DNA of 64,000 nucleotides from Gemmatimonadaceae bacterium (GCA_037721215.1 JBBJNV010000006.1:80341-144340); one strand, 5' to 3'; shown: positions 27,193 to 37,461, counted from the first letter of the stretch. Notes: generated from the letters alone by a model not told the origin. Made by a program: numbers and translations.

Positions 27193-28212
27193 ATGATGAC
27201 AACTGTTACCGGTAACGACGTCGGGGGGCTCCAGGCCGAGATCAAGGCGCTTGCCCGTCACCGAAACGCGGTGATTCTCGCGCATAACTACGAGCGTCCT
27301 GAGGTGCAGGACGTCGCTGACTACGTCGGGGACTCGCTCGGCCTGAGCCGCGAGGCCGCCAAGACGAGCGCCGACATCATCGTGTTCTGCGGCGTGCACT
27401 TCATGGCGGAAACGGCGGCAATTCTGTCGCCGGCGAAGCAGGTGTTGCTGCCGGACATGGCAGCCGGTTGCTCGCTCGCGGCAACAATCGACGGCGACCA
27501 GCTTCGTGAATGGAAAGCCGAGCATCCCGGTGCGGTAGTAGTGTCGTACGTGAACACGACTGCTGACGTGAAAGCGGAGAGTGACTACTGCTGCACCTCG
27601 GGCAATGCCGTAGAGATCGTGAACTCGATCGCGGCCGATACGGAAATTCTTTTTCTCCCGGACATGTTCCTTGGCGCCCACGTACGCCGCGTTACCGGCA
27701 GGCAGAACATGCATGTGTGGATGGGCGAATGTCACGTTCACGCGGGCATCGATCCCGAGCATATCAGTCTTCGCAGGGCGGAATATCCCGGTGCGGAATT
27801 CCTGATCCATCCGGAGTGCGGCTGCGCGACGAGCACGGTCGAAGCGGTGTCGGCGGGGGACATCGACCCGGAAGGAATTCAGATCCTTTCGACGGAAGGG
27901 ATGATCAACCGGCCGAAGATATCGGACGCGAGCGAGTTCATAGTCGCGACGGAAGTTGGAATATTGCATCGGCTGAGGCGTGAGAATCCGACAAAGACTT
28001 TCATTCCGGCGAGCGAGCTGGCGGTGTGCGCCTACATGAAGGTGACGACGTTGCCCAAGGTTCTGCGCTCGCTCGAGCGGCTGGAGCATCGCATCGAGGT
28101 CGCTCCGGCAACTGCGGCCAGAGCGCGAAAGGCAATCGAGCGAATGGTGGCGATAGGCGGCAACACGCCGCTGTCACTGAAACCGGAAACGACCGAGGAT
28201 CCCGGCGAGTGA
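27193..28212 (+). CDS. nadA: quinolinate synthase A
   Basis: 339 aa. NadA signature pieces are visible: ILAHNYERPEVQDVADYVGDS, VFCGVHFMAETAAIL, LPDMAAGCSLA, SYVNTTADVKAESDYCCTS and HPECGCATS. The Cys residues in AAGCS, CCTS and ECGC fit the three ligands of the [4Fe-4S] cluster. It condenses iminoaspartate with dihydroxyacetone phosphate to quinolinate. Second gene of nadB-nadA-nadC; its stop overlaps the likely GTG start of nadC. Confidence 0.97.
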   Translation: MMTTVTGNDVGGLQAEIKALARHRNAVILAHNYERPEVQDVADYVGDSLGLSREAAKTSADIIVFCGVHFMAETAAILSPAKQVLLPDMAAGCSLAATIDGDQLREWKAEHPGAVVVSYVNTTADVKAESDYCCTSGNAVEIVNSIAADTEILFLPDMFLGAHVRRVTGRQNMHVWMGECHVHAGIDPEHISLRRAEYPGAEFLIHPECGCATSTVEAVSAGDIDPEGIQILSTEGMINRPKISDASEFIVATEVGILHRLRRENPTKTFIPASELAVCAYMKVTTLPKVLRSLERLEHRIEVAPATAARARKAIERMVAIGGNTPLSLKPETTEDPGE

Positions 28213-29117
28213 CTCAGCGGAGCCGGCGCATTGCACTGCTGGCGGAGCGTGGTTTCGTGGCCGCGGGTGCGCTGCGCTTTCCATATGCGAGGCTGATGAC
28301 ATCCACGATCGTGCGCGAGGCACTTGAAGAAGATGCGGCCGACAACGACATCACTTCAATCGCAACGGTAGTCTCTGACCGGCGCGCGCGCTGCACGGTG
28401 GTGGCTCGCGAGGGCGGCATCATCGCCGGTATTCCGCTCGCTCGCGAGGCGTTCAAGCAGCGCAACCCGAGGGCGGCAGTGCGCCATACGGTGAAAGACG
28501 GAGGGCGGGCTGAAGCGGGCACGCAGGTGCTGTTTATCACCGGTCATGCGCGCGGATTACTCTCGGCGGAACGTGTCGCCCTGAATTTCATGCAGCGCCT
28601 GTCCGGTGTCGCCACGCTCACCGCTCAGTTCGTGAATGCTGTCCAGGGGACGGGTGCGCGGATTCTGGATACACGGAAGACAACACCCGGGTGGCGCAGG
28701 CTCGAGAAATACGCGGTCCGCGCGGGTGGCGGTATGAATCATCGGATGGACCTCGCCGCGGCGGTGCTGATCAAAGACAATCACCTGGCTTCATTAGATG
28801 GTCAGATCGCGATGGCGGTGAAGCGGGCTCGTGATGTTGCGCCGGCGGACACTCCTGTTGAAGTGGAGTGCGACAGGATCGAGCAGGTGCTTGACGCGAT
28901 TGGTGCGGAGGCGGAAATCATCATGCTCGACAACATGAGTGTGGAGGACATGCGCGAGGCCGTGGAACTGATCGATGGCCGCGCTGTCACTGAAGCGTCG
29001 GGCGGGGTGACACTCGATACGGTGCGCGGGATTGCGAAAACGGGGGTTGACTGGATCTCAGTGGGAGCCCTCACACACTCGGCGAAAGCGCTGGACCTGG
29101 GCCTGGATTTCGAGTGA
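28209..29117 (+). CDS. nadC: nicotinate-nucleotide pyrophosphorylase (carboxylating)
   Basis: 302 aa if the GTG at 28209 is used (GTGA overlap with the nadA stop); ATG at 28296 would give 273 aa and is the other candidate. The frame is open back to 28026, but that part lies inside nadA. Family motifs are STIVREALEEDAADNDITS, LNFMQRLSGVATLT, ILDTRKTTPGWRRLEKYAV, GGGMNHRMDL and LIKDNHL. It converts quinolinate and PRPP to nicotinate mononucleotide and completes the de novo NAD branch. Last gene of the operon. Confidence 0.95.
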   Translation: MTQRSRRIALLAERGFVAAGALRFPYARLMTSTIVREALEEDAADNDITSIATVVSDRRARCTVVAREGGIIAGIPLAREAFKQRNPRAAVRHTVKDGGRAEAGTQVLFITGHARGLLSAERVALNFMQRLSGVATLTAQFVNAVQGTGARILDTRKTTPGWRRLEKYAVRAGGGMNHRMDLAAAVLIKDNHLASLDGQIAMAVKRARDVAPADTPVEVECDRIEQVLDAIGAEAEIIMLDNMSVEDMREAVELIDGRAVTEASGGVTLDTVRGIAKTGVDWISVGALTHSAKALDLGLDFE

Positions 29118-29161
29118 CCTGAACTGCGTCTGCTCCGTTAAGGATTCCTATCGCTAACGTA

Positions 29162-30121
29162 TTGATTTCCGCGGTCCTTTACTCCGGGATAATACTCGCC
29201 TTCCTCGGCATTATTATGGCGATCAGGCCGATTCGTCGTTTCGGGTTTCGAATGCGACGACAAGGCGTTGCCGTCCTCGTTGGTGGAGTTTGCTTCGTGA
29301 TGGCAGCTTATTTTCTCCCAGCTCACGAACAGCGCATTACTGACCCAGTCACCCGCCTCGACGAGTTCGTGCCCGTCTGGGAATTCAGCGAGTTCCACGA
29401 GATAAAAATTGCGGCTCCTCCTGAGCGCGTGTACGCAGCAGTCAAAAGCGTCCAGGCTGACGAGATAGCGCTGTTCAACGCGCTTACGTGGATCCGCCGT
29501 GGCGGCCGGGAACTGCCGGAAAGCGTTCTCAACGCAGGAGTGCAGAAACCATTGCTCGATGTAGCCACTCAAAGCAATTTCATCTGGCTCGCCGATGAAG
29601 CGCCACGGGAGCTGGTGATTGGCACGATCATCGCCGCGCCTCCCCGTGTTGCACGAGACCTGACACCCGCATTGTTCCGCAAGCGAGTATCGCACCGGCT
29701 TACACTTGCCGCCATGAACTTTGCGGTGCATCCCGACGGTTCCGGCGGGTCGATCGTGTCGACCGAAACGCGAGTGCATGCCAACAATCCCGCTTCGCGT
29801 CGCGCCTTTGCGGTGTACTGGCGATTGATCTATCCGGGAAGTGCCGTTATCCGCCGCATGTGGCTTCGTGCAGTCGAACGCCGGGCAATGGCGCCGGTGC
29901 GAATGTCAAAGGATTGCATCCACCACGAAATATCCCTTCGCCTCACGTACCGCGCCGGCAACTGCCAAACGCGTCTCATCAATCGTCTCAGACACCCCGC
30001 CGAGCATCTCGCGGCTGGCGCGAAAGCGCATTCCCGACTCCACGCAGAAGAGATCGCACATCGACAGCTCGCGCTCAGTGTCCTTCAGCCCATTCGTGTG
30101 AATCAGACGTTGCGTGCGTGA
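29162..30121 (+). CDS. membrane-anchored SRPBCC-like protein, 3' end antisense to the acyl-CoA dehydrogenase gene
   Basis: Up to 319 aa; the best start seen is TTG at 29162, so the true start is uncertain. Two N-terminal hydrophobic segments (LYSGIILAFLGIIMA and VAVLVGGVCFVMAAYFL) precede a domain beginning FHEIKIAAPPERVYAAVKSV, which resembles the first strand and helix of the SRPBCC/START fold that binds lipophilic ligands. The recognisable domain ends near RRMWLRAVERRA (about 29890). The last ~72 codons lie antisense to the acyl-CoA dehydrogenase 3' end and look like read-through, so the native stop may have been lost. Confidence 0.6.
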   Translation: MISAVLYSGIILAFLGIIMAIRPIRRFGFRMRRQGVAVLVGGVCFVMAAYFLPAHEQRITDPVTRLDEFVPVWEFSEFHEIKIAAPPERVYAAVKSVQADEIALFNALTWIRRGGRELPESVLNAGVQKPLLDVATQSNFIWLADEAPRELVIGTIIAAPPRVARDLTPALFRKRVSHRLTLAAMNFAVHPDGSGGSIVSTETRVHANNPASRRAFAVYWRLIYPGSAVIRRMWLRAVERRAMAPVRMSKDCIHHEISLRLTYRAGNCQTRLINRLRHPAEHLAAGAKAHSRLHAEEIAHRQLALSVLQPIRVNQTLRA

Positions 30122-31675
30122 AATCACGCATGCAGTAGCCAGCAGCTCGATGGCCATGTTGGCCAGCCGTTCGAGCACGAGCTGCCTGTCGACAATATCG
30201 CTGCGGTGTTTCATGATCGCCCTGTCCGTCGCGACCTTCAGCTCGGCGACGTGCTTCTCGAAATACTCCTTGTGCTTCCTGAGGCGAGGGTGCAGAACTG
30301 CATCGAGGGTCGCAGTTGCGCCCAGACGGCTGCGAATGCGCGAGGTGGCGTAACCGCTGAGGAGCCCGAGATTGCGCAATGGTCGCCGCAACGCCGTGCC
30401 TACTTCCTTTAGTGACTCCGCCGGACCCTGTACGCCGTTCAGCGCAATGAACAGGCGGAGCACTTCATTCGCACCTTCGAAGATCCGGTTGATCCTCGCG
30501 TCACGGAGCAGCCTTTCATACGGGTATGGCTTGACGAAACCGCGGCCCCCCGCGACCTGCACCATCTCGTCGGTCGCTTCCCAGATCAGCTCGCTTGCGA
30601 AGACCTTTGCGCATGCGGCCTCGAGTGAGAAATCCGTTTCCGCGGAGCGGTCGGCAAGCGACGCAAGTACGCCAAGCATCGAGTCGCTCGCGTAGGCGGC
30701 GGCAGCAAGGTGGGCCATCTTGCGCTGCGTGATCTCGAAGTGTGCGAGCGGATGGCCGAACTGAATCCGTTGTTCGGCATACGTCGCCATCTCGCTCACC
30801 ATGCGTTTCGCTCCTCCGGTACAGCCGGCGGCAAGCGTCAGACGACCTGCATTCAGTACATGCACCGCAACCGTAAACCCCTTTCCCACCGAACCGAGCA
30901 CATGGTCCGCAGGCACTTCGAGGTTTTCGTAGAGCAGCTCCGCCTGGGTCGAACCACGAATACCCAGTTTCTGTACAGTTCCCAAAACCTTGAAGCCCGG
31001 CATGTCCGGCCGAATGATGAATGCTGTTGACCGCATCACCATCTCGCCGCGACGCTCGACCGGGGTCTGCGCAAAGGTGGCGATCACGCCCGCGCGATGA
31101 CCGTTGCCGATCCATATCTTGTGGCCATCCAGAATCCATTGGCTCCCATCGGAATGCAGGCGAGCCGTAGTTCTGATGTTCTGCGCGTCCGACCCCGTTT
31201 CCGGTTCAGTGAGAGCATATGCGGCGAGTGTATCCCCGCGGGCGAGCATGGGGAGATACCGTTCCTTTTGCTCGTCGTTGCCATACAGAACAATTGCCTT
31301 CGATCCAAGGCCGCAGTGAACCCCAACCAGAACCGCCACTGACGAATCGATGGCGGAGATGTGCTCGAATACCCTGGCCCATGCAGTAGCTGAGAGCTCG
31401 AGCCCTCCGTATTGCTTCGGTATGGTAAGTCCGAGCATCCCGGTACGGCCGAGCTCGCTGATGACATCGTCGCTGATACTTTCTTCGTCATCGAACCGGC
31501 TGGGGTCGATGAGGCCGGAGTCATGCATCCTGTCGAGGTCGGCAATGAGGCGACTTACCAGCTTCGATTCGGCGGGATCGCGATCTTGGAGTGGCGGGGG
31601 GAAGGGAAACAGCAGCGAGTCGTGAACTACGCCGGCGAAAACTCCGCGCGTAAACGACGGTTTTATGTCATTCAC
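29906..31675 (-). CDS. acyl-CoA dehydrogenase (very-long-chain type)
   Basis: 589 aa, longer than the ~380 of short-chain enzymes because of a C-terminal extension, as in VLCAD-type enzymes. FAD and substrate motifs include YALTEPETGSDAQNIRTTA, KIWIGNGHRAGV, QFGHPLAHFEITQRKMA and VAGGRGFVKPYPYERLLRDARI (read in pieces), with FEGANEVLRLFIALNG following. A Glu in the FEGANE region fits the catalytic base position of this family. It oxidises acyl-CoA to enoyl-CoA in fatty-acid beta-oxidation. ATG overlaps the stop of the small membrane protein gene upstream. Confidence 0.92.
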   Translation of the reverse strand: MNDIKPSFTRGVFAGVVHDSLLFPFPPPLQDRDPAESKLVSRLIADLDRMHDSGLIDPSRFDDEESISDDVISELGRTGMLGLTIPKQYGGLELSATAWARVFEHISAIDSSVAVLVGVHCGLGSKAIVLYGNDEQKERYLPMLARGDTLAAYALTEPETGSDAQNIRTTARLHSDGSQWILDGHKIWIGNGHRAGVIATFAQTPVERRGEMVMRSTAFIIRPDMPGFKVLGTVQKLGIRGSTQAELLYENLEVPADHVLGSVGKGFTVAVHVLNAGRLTLAAGCTGGAKRMVSEMATYAEQRIQFGHPLAHFEITQRKMAHLAAAAYASDSMLGVLASLADRSAETDFSLEAACAKVFASELIWEATDEMVQVAGGRGFVKPYPYERLLRDARINRIFEGANEVLRLFIALNGVQGPAESLKEVGTALRRPLRNLGLLSGYATSRIRSRLGATATLDAVLHPRLRKHKEYFEKHVAELKVATDRAIMKHRSDIVDRQLVLERLANMAIELLATACVISRTQRLIHTNGLKDTERELSMCDLFCVESGMRFRASREMLGGVSETIDETRLAVAGAVREAKGYFVVDAIL

Positions 31676-32121
31676 GCAGTATCGGCCTGCCGGCGAAGCC
31701 AGCGCCAGTGCGTCACGAACAGAGCCGTCGCGATCAGTATCATAAGAACGCTGGAAACCAGTGACCGCATTGCACGAAACTTCACATGAGCGGATTGGTC
31801 GCTGCGCTCGTCATCGAACATCCGTCGGAGTTCGGCATCGCTGTACGCTGGTCTTGCGGGGGCACCGACGGTGTCGGGTACCATTGGCACCATCGTCGGC
31901 GCCGGGCGTTGGCGCGACCAGCGCTGTTCTCCACGATCCCGTTTGTAGTTCTCGAACGAGGTCAGGGAAACGCTGCCCGTCCCATACTGATCCGCGCGCA
32001 ACGGCTCGCTCATATCGAACACGGCATCAATCAGTCGGTTCGCGGAGATAAGCAACGTCACAACTGCAATGAGGCACACGGCATAGCCGTACATCTGCGC
32101 AATTCTGCCCGAACGTTCCAT
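31672..32121 (-). CDS. small protein with two transmembrane segments, unknown function
   Basis: 149 aa from the ATG at 32121; the frame is open to 32304 but that part overlaps the DUF255 gene and is Arg-rich. One hydrophobic segment lies near the N-terminus (YGYAVCLIAVVTLLISA) and one near the C-terminus (SSVLMILIATALFVTHW), with a Pro-rich polar stretch between. No family recognised. It sits between the DUF255 gene and the acyl-CoA dehydrogenase and overlaps the latter by 4 bp, so the three are probably one transcript. Confidence 0.6.
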   Translation of the reverse strand: MERSGRIAQMYGYAVCLIAVVTLLISANRLIDAVFDMSEPLRADQYGTGSVSLTSFENYKRDRGEQRWSRQRPAPTMVPMVPDTVGAPARPAYSDAELRRMFDDERSDQSAHVKFRAMRSLVSSVLMILIATALFVTHWRWLRRQADTA

Positions 32122-32143
32122 GCGCTTTCTCCGCGATCGAGGG

Positions 32144-34228
32144 TCAGATGGGGATGCGGCCCGCGGCTTCGAGCTGGCCAGCGAGAACCGCCGGGTCTGT
32201 CGCAGGTTCGTCGCACGTGTACGACCGGCACACGTACGCTGTTGCCTTGCCCGAATGCGCCTCTCGTCCCTCCATGAGCGCAATGCCGGTGCCTGCATCG
32301 GCACCCCCCGCCAGAATCAGCGAGGGAACGTAGTGACTGGCGACTTCGTGCTCCAGCAGCTTGAAGCTCCTGTCGTTTCGATCCCCTGTGATTGCCACTT
32401 CCACCGCGCCATGGACAGCCATGTCCGCTGCGCCGAGCAGATGGCCGAACGAGCCTGGATGCTGCGTGAGGAAGCTGGCGAGCGTTTCGATCACAAACGT
32501 GGCGCGCCTCCGCATCTCCGGATCGTGACGCAGCTCCGAAAGCGTGAGCAGCAGATCCACAGCGAGCGATGTGCCCGAAGGGATGGCATTGTCGGTGACT
32601 TCACGCGGCCGGGTGATGAGCGGTTCGGCATCGCGCGCGGTGTCGAAGAAGGCGCCAAGGTCTTCGTCCCAGAACCATTCGATCATCGATCCCGCGATCG
32701 CCGTCGCGCGCTCGATCCAGACCGCGTCGAACGTCAGTTCGTAGAGCGCCACGAAGCCGAGCGCCACGGCCGCGTGGTCTTCGAGAAAGCCGCCGATTCG
32801 GGATTCACCGTTCTTATGCGAACGCATCACACGCCCGTCCCGCACCAGCTCCCGCAAAAGAAATTCGCCGTTATTGATCGCGAGCCGGGTGAAGGTGGCG
32901 TTTTCGAATGCCCGTGCAGCGGTCGCGAGTCCACGGAGCATCAGCCCGTTCCATCCCGCCAGAATCTTGTCATCGAGGCCGGGCCAGACTCTCTTCGCAC
33001 GCACATCGTACAACTTTGTTCTGGCGTCATCCAGCGTGCATTCGAACTGAGGCAGCGGCGTGCCCGCGCGTGCAGCCATCGAGGCACGATCGGCGCGGAC
33101 GTTGAGGATGTTGGCGCCCTCGAAATTGCCACCGGGGGTAACGCCGTAGTATGAGGTTACGGCGGGCGAATCAGTGCCGAGCAGTGCGTCCAGCTCCTGC
33201 TGGCTCCAGACATAAAATTTGCCTTCGTGGCCTTCGCTGTCCGCATCGAGTGACGAAAAAAAGCCCCCTTCCGGCGATGTCATCTCCCGCGCGAGCCACT
33301 CCACCGTCTCTTCGGTTACGCGCTTCACCTCGGCATCGCCGGTAGCCTGCCAGAGGTGCGCACCGAACCGCACGAGAAGCGCGTTGTCGTAGAGCATTTT
33401 CTCGAAGTGGGGAACAAGCCAGATCGCGTCGACCGTGTACCTGTGGAAACCGCCGCCGATCTGGTCGTAGATACCGCCGCGGGCCATTTTAAGAAACGAA
33501 TCGTGGGCGATCTCCAGCGCGTACTCGGTGCCGGTGCGCGTACCGTACCGCAGCAGAAAATCGAGAGTCATGGTCTGCGGAAACTTGGGAGCGCCGTCGA
33601 ACCCCCCATGGCGCACATCGTGCCGCCGGGCGATGCCCCGATACGCGAGGTCGAGAGTATGGGGATTGACCGGTCCTTCGCTCCGGGCCTGCATCCGCGA
33701 CGCGCTGTAGATCTCGCCAAGCTGCGCCGATGTCGCGGCGATACTATCCCTCTTGTTTGCGTAGGCATCGGCGACAGAATTGAGCACGCGGGTGAACGAC
33801 GGCATGCCCTGTCGCTCCTGCGGAGGAAAGTATGTGCCCCCGTAGAATGGGGTTCCCTCCGGCGTGAGAAACATCGTCATCGGCCACCCGCCATGGCCGG
33901 TGAGAGCCTGAACCGCCTGCATGTAGATGCCGTCGAGATCCGGCCGTTCCTCCCTGTCCACCTTGATATTGATGAATCGCTCGTTCATGACAGCCGCGGT
34001 CGCCTCGTCCTCGAACGACTCGTGCGCCATGACGTGACACCAGTGACAGGCGGCATATCCTATACTCAGCAGAATCGGCTTGTCATCAGTTTTCGCCCTT
34101 TCGAGGGCCTCGGTTCCCCACGGGTACCAGTCAACCGGATTCGCCGCATGCTGCAGCAGGTACGGACTGGTCTCTTTCGACAGCCTGTTCAGCTTCATGG
34201 GGTCGCTCTGCCCGGCCGGTGTTGCCAT
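32144..34228 (-). CDS. thioredoxin-domain protein of the DUF255/YyaL (SPATA20) family
   Basis: 694 aa, the usual family length. The N-terminal thioredoxin-like domain has [21 protein letters not shown], then [17 protein letters not shown] with the CxxC motif, [12 protein letters not shown] and [13 protein letters not shown]. An (alpha/alpha)6-barrel region similar to N-acylglucosamine epimerases follows ([31 protein letters not shown]). The biochemical activity is not established. Upstream gene of a probable three-gene transcript ending with the acyl-CoA dehydrogenase. Confidence 0.92.
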   Translation of the reverse strand: MATPAGQSDPMKLNRLSKETSPYLLQHAANPVDWYPWGTEALERAKTDDKPILLSIGYAACHWCHVMAHESFEDEATAAVMNERFINIKVDREERPDLDGIYMQAVQALTGHGGWPMTMFLTPEGTPFYGGTYFPPQERQGMPSFTRVLNSVADAYANKRDSIAATSAQLGEIYSASRMQARSEGPVNPHTLDLAYRGIARRHDVRHGGFDGAPKFPQTMTLDFLLRYGTRTGTEYALEIAHDSFLKMARGGIYDQIGGGFHRYTVDAIWLVPHFEKMLYDNALLVRFGAHLWQATGDAEVKRVTEETVEWLAREMTSPEGGFFSSLDADSEGHEGKFYVWSQQELDALLGTDSPAVTSYYGVTPGGNFEGANILNVRADRASMAARAGTPLPQFECTLDDARTKLYDVRAKRVWPGLDDKILAGWNGLMLRGLATAARAFENATFTRLAINNGEFLLRELVRDGRVMRSHKNGESRIGGFLEDHAAVALGFVALYELTFDAVWIERATAIAGSMIEWFWDEDLGAFFDTARDAEPLITRPREVTDNAIPSGTSLAVDLLLTLSELRHDPEMRRRATFVIETLASFLTQHPGSFGHLLGAADMAVHGAVEVAITGDRNDRSFKLLEHEVASHYVPSLILAGGADAGTGIALMEGREAHSGKATAYVCRSYTCDEPATDPAVLAGQLEAAGRIPI

Positions 34229-34288
34229 GCTGTCAGTATACTCAAACCGCGCGGACGCGCGCTCGCCTGGCGCTTGTTATGTGCTGCT

Positions 34289-34522
34289 ACTGCGGATCGA
34301 GGACAACAAACGGGGCGGACTGCGGACGAACTGCGGATTCTAACTGCTGACAAGGGCAACGAAAGCCGCCGGCCATCAGCCCGCTGTGATCGCCGTCAGC
34401 TTCCAGCCCACTGCGGTGTACTGCGGACTGCCCAAGGCCCGGCCCCTGTCCGAAGTTCGCAGTAGGTTTCCCAATTCGCAGTCAGTCAGCAGTCCGGGTT
34501 CGGTCAGCCCTGAGTCCGCAGT
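34289..34522. repeat. intergenic region rich in ACTGCGGA direct and inverted words
   Basis: The 319-bp gap 34229-34547 has no gene of its own. ACTGCGGA occurs at 34289, 34319, 34330 and 34420, with ACTGCGGT at 34410. The reverse forms TTCGCAGT (34456, 34475) and TCCGCAGT (34515) follow. The two halves could pair into a large imperfect hairpin. The M20 gene's frame is open through much of it, but the protein domain begins only after 34548. Confidence 0.65.
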
Positions 34523-34547
34523 CACACCCCCCAATCCGCCCCCAAAT

Positions 34548-35936
34548 ATGCCTGCACAGAATTCGACGGATCTCAATGCATTTCTCGAGCAGAACGACGC
34601 TCGCATCATGGACGAGCTTTTCGACTTTCTGCGCATCCCGAGCGTAAGTGCAAAATCGGATCACAATGCCGACACTGCGCGTGCCGCCGAATGGGTCCGG
34701 GCCTCGCTCGCGAAGGCGGGGCTGAAAGCCGCCACTCATCAGACCGCGGGGCATCCGGTGGTCGTTGGTGAATGGCGAGGCGCACCCGGTGCGGCGACGG
34801 TCCTTGTTTATGGCCACTACGACGTCCAACCCGCAGAGCCGATCGAGCTGTGGACATCGCCGCCGTTCGAGCCGACCGTGCGCGACGGAAAAATCTTCGC
34901 CCGGGGATCGGTTGACGATAAAGGACAGCTCTTCCTCCACATCAAGGCGCTGGAAGCACACCTCACCACGCGCGGCAAGCTCCCGGTGAACGTAATCGTA
35001 CTGCTGGAAGGGGAGGAGGAAGTGGGCAGCGAGCATCTCTCTGAGTTCATCACCCGGCACAAGGACCTGCTTGCCGCCGACGCTGTCGTGATTTCCGACT
35101 CGGCGATGTTTGCGCCCGGGCAGCCATCGATTCTGTCGTCACTTCGCGGACTCGCGTACTTCGAGATCAACGTCACCGGTCCCGCTACAGACCTGCATTC
35201 CGGCAGTTACGGCGGCGCGGTGGTCAATCCGGCAATGGCGCTCGCGCGCATTCTCGCCACTCTCCACGATGACAAAGGCCATATCGCCATCGACGGCTTC
35301 TATGACAACGTCCGCGAGTGGGAGCCCGAAATCCGCGAACAGATGCGCAATCTTCCATTCGACCCGGAGCATTTCCGGAGCGAAACGGGTGCCAGCGCGC
35401 TCGGCGGCGAAAAGGATTTCACGATCCTAGAGCAGCTGTGGGCGCGGCCGACGTGCGAGGTGAACGGGCTTCTCAGCGGGTACACCGGCGAGGGCGCAAA
35501 AACCGTACTCCCGTCCAAGGCGATGGCAAAAGTCAGTTGTCGTCTGGTACCCGATCAGAGCCCCGAGGAAATCGAGAAGCTCATGAAAGCGCACGTCGCA
35601 AGAGTTGCCCCGAAAGGGGTTACCGCTACCGCGATGCATCTTCACGGCGGCCGGCCGTGGCGCGCGGAGCTGACCGGACCGCTTTACGATGCAGCACGCC
35701 GCGCCCTGGCGACTGCGTTCGACAAGGAGCCGGTCATCGTCGGGGAAGGAGGCTCCATCCCGGTTGTTGGAGACTTTCAACGAATACTTGGTACGCCTGT
35801 TCTGCTCGTTGGATTCGGGCTTCCGGGCGAGAATGCACACGCGCCTGACGAATGGATGAGCGAGGAAAATTTCCGGATCGGGATGCGGGCGATGGCGGCA
35901 TTCTGGGATGAGTACGCGCGGGCGGAAACTACCTGA
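34548..35936 (+). CDS. M20 family metallopeptidase (dipeptidase)
   Basis: 462 aa from the ATG at 34548; translation from 34386 would include repeat-derived sequence. Zinc-site motifs are in order: YGHYDVQPAEP, SVDDKGQLFLH, LEGEEEVGSEH with the Glu pair acting as base and ligand, ISDSAMFAPG, and the C-terminal His ligand in NAHAPDEW. The dimerisation domain lies between about residues 185 and 350. The enzyme probably cleaves dipeptides or aminoacyl substrates in the cytoplasm; no signal peptide is seen. It converges with the DUF4173 gene, overlapping by 8 bp. Confidence 0.92.
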   Translation: MPAQNSTDLNAFLEQNDARIMDELFDFLRIPSVSAKSDHNADTARAAEWVRASLAKAGLKAATHQTAGHPVVVGEWRGAPGAATVLVYGHYDVQPAEPIELWTSPPFEPTVRDGKIFARGSVDDKGQLFLHIKALEAHLTTRGKLPVNVIVLLEGEEEVGSEHLSEFITRHKDLLAADAVVISDSAMFAPGQPSILSSLRGLAYFEINVTGPATDLHSGSYGGAVVNPAMALARILATLHDDKGHIAIDGFYDNVREWEPEIREQMRNLPFDPEHFRSETGASALGGEKDFTILEQLWARPTCEVNGLLSGYTGEGAKTVLPSKAMAKVSCRLVPDQSPEEIEKLMKAHVARVAPKGVTATAMHLHGGRPWRAELTGPLYDAARRALATAFDKEPVIVGEGGSIPVVGDFQRILGTPVLLVGFGLPGENAHAPDEWMSEENFRIGMRAMAAFWDEYARAETT

Positions 35937-37461
35937 CGACGATCGGAGTGCGGGGTGGCGGTCTGCGCTGCCCGGTGGCCACACCGATGCTGATGAGCGC
36001 GTTTCGTGCGGCCGAGCGGCCCTGGTTCCATTCGAACCAGTGCCGTTCGGTGAGCTGTTGGCTGTACTCGTAGCGAAGTCGCACCTCACTCCGAAGCTGA
36101 GTGCGGATTGGCTCGGGTAAAGTCGGCAATGCGGCAACGATCGCCGGGATCGCGTTCGGGGAGAGCTGTCCCGTGAGATAGACCAGATCGAGTTTCCCGG
36201 TTGTCGAAAACCGCGCGATATTTTCACGGGCGATCCAGGCCTCGTGGTTCCAGTATATCATCACCACAAACGCCGCGAGCGCAGCGGCAGCCGACCGCCG
36301 GAATACCCGCGCCGACTGCATCTCGCGCCGGATTTCCAGTGTCAGCACCGCGAGAGTCACCGCCACGACCAGCATGTAAACCTGCGCATATAACCGCGCC
36401 GTGGTGAATCCGTAGGCGGCTTCATACAGTGATACGCGATGGAATGCGGAGCCAAGCAGAATGAGCACCGCCGCGATCACAGCGAGCGTGATCGCCCGCA
36501 ACAGGCCATCGCGACGGCCTTTCTGGCCATAACGCTCCGAAAGCAGAATCAACAGGACAGCAGACGTGGCGACAACGGTCAGCTCGCCGAAGCCACGCCG
36601 CGCATACTCGGCGAATGTTACCCCTGAGCCAGCCGTGGCCGGTGAATTACCGAAGAGGTAGCTCACCTGAACGGCGAGGAAGAGCCAGAACAGGGCGGCC
36701 ACGCTTGACAGCAGGATGAATCGCTCGGTTTCGCCGAGCCAGCGAGTGACGCTTTCGGGTCCCTTTGGAGCGACCGTCATGGCCGCGTCGCCCTGGCTGG
36801 AATTGCCTCGCGCGGCGTATCCGTAAGTTCCGAGAACTATCGACAGCAACGCGACGAAGAATATCGTGCGGGGTACGAACGCCCAGCTTGAAAGGATCCG
36901 TTCCGCCGCATCCCGCCACCCGGCAAACATCGGGTCGGCGCCAGCGAGAAGCAGCGCGAAGAAGAGAATGACCGGAGCCGTGATGGCCAGGCCCTTGAGT
37001 GCGGACCGGGCGCGATTCGAACGAACGATGCGTGTCGCATCGACTGCGCGTGCCAGGGATTCCACAACTGCACGCGCGCCTGCCAGAAACGGGGCGGTGA
37101 TCACGAATGCGGCGGATATGCGCTCGAGCCGCGGATCGACGGCGAGGAGCATGGTCACTGACAACAGCAGGGTGACGGCAAGGAAGATCATCGCGTGCAT
37201 GAATGGATCTGCCGTGAAGACGGCGGCCGTTGCAATGATCACCCCCGTAATGGCGGCCGCGGCAGGGATCCGGTGGACGCCGATGCCGAAAGTCCTGAGG
37301 ATAGCGGCAAGTCCAGTAACCGACGCAAGGGTCCAGAAGGGCCAGTTTACTCCCGGCAGGGCATCGTAGATGATCCAGGTGCCGAGTCCGGCGACGGCTG
37401 CCGCCGCCGCCCAGACGATTCCCGCATTTCCTCCCACACGTTCCGTCAGCCCCGTACTCAC
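35929..37461 (-). CDS. DUF4173-like polytopic membrane protein
   Basis: 510 aa with about twelve hydrophobic segments and a soluble C-terminal tail of about 110 residues. The stretch FFALLLAGADPMFAGW and the segment ending in MIYWNHEAWIARENIARF fit proteins of the DUF4173/DUF4153 type (recalled). No enzymatic motif is apparent and the function is unknown. It has its own upstream gap of about 117 bp with a promoter-like sequence, then TamB's 3' end. Confidence 0.65.
   Translation of the reverse strand: MSTGLTERVGGNAGIVWAAAAAVAGLGTWIIYDALPGVNWPFWTLASVTGLAAILRTFGIGVHRIPAAAAITGVIIATAAVFTADPFMHAMIFLAVTLLLSVTMLLAVDPRLERISAAFVITAPFLAGARAVVESLARAVDATRIVRSNRARSALKGLAITAPVILFFALLLAGADPMFAGWRDAAERILSSWAFVPRTIFFVALLSIVLGTYGYAARGNSSQGDAAMTVAPKGPESVTRWLGETERFILLSSVAALFWLFLAVQVSYLFGNSPATAGSGVTFAEYARRGFGELTVVATSAVLLILLSERYGQKGRRDGLLRAITLAVIAAVLILLGSAFHRVSLYEAAYGFTTARLYAQVYMLVVAVTLAVLTLEIRREMQSARVFRRSAAAALAAFVVMIYWNHEAWIARENIARFSTTGKLDLVYLTGQLSPNAIPAIVAALPTLPEPIRTQLRSEVRLRYEYSQQLTERHWFEWNQGRSAARNALISIGVATGQRRPPPRTPIVVR

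Noticed and set aside
32120..34465. Long plus-strand open frames (344 and 369 codons)
   Set aside because: Antisense to the DUF255 gene, whose CxxC and family motifs are unambiguous.
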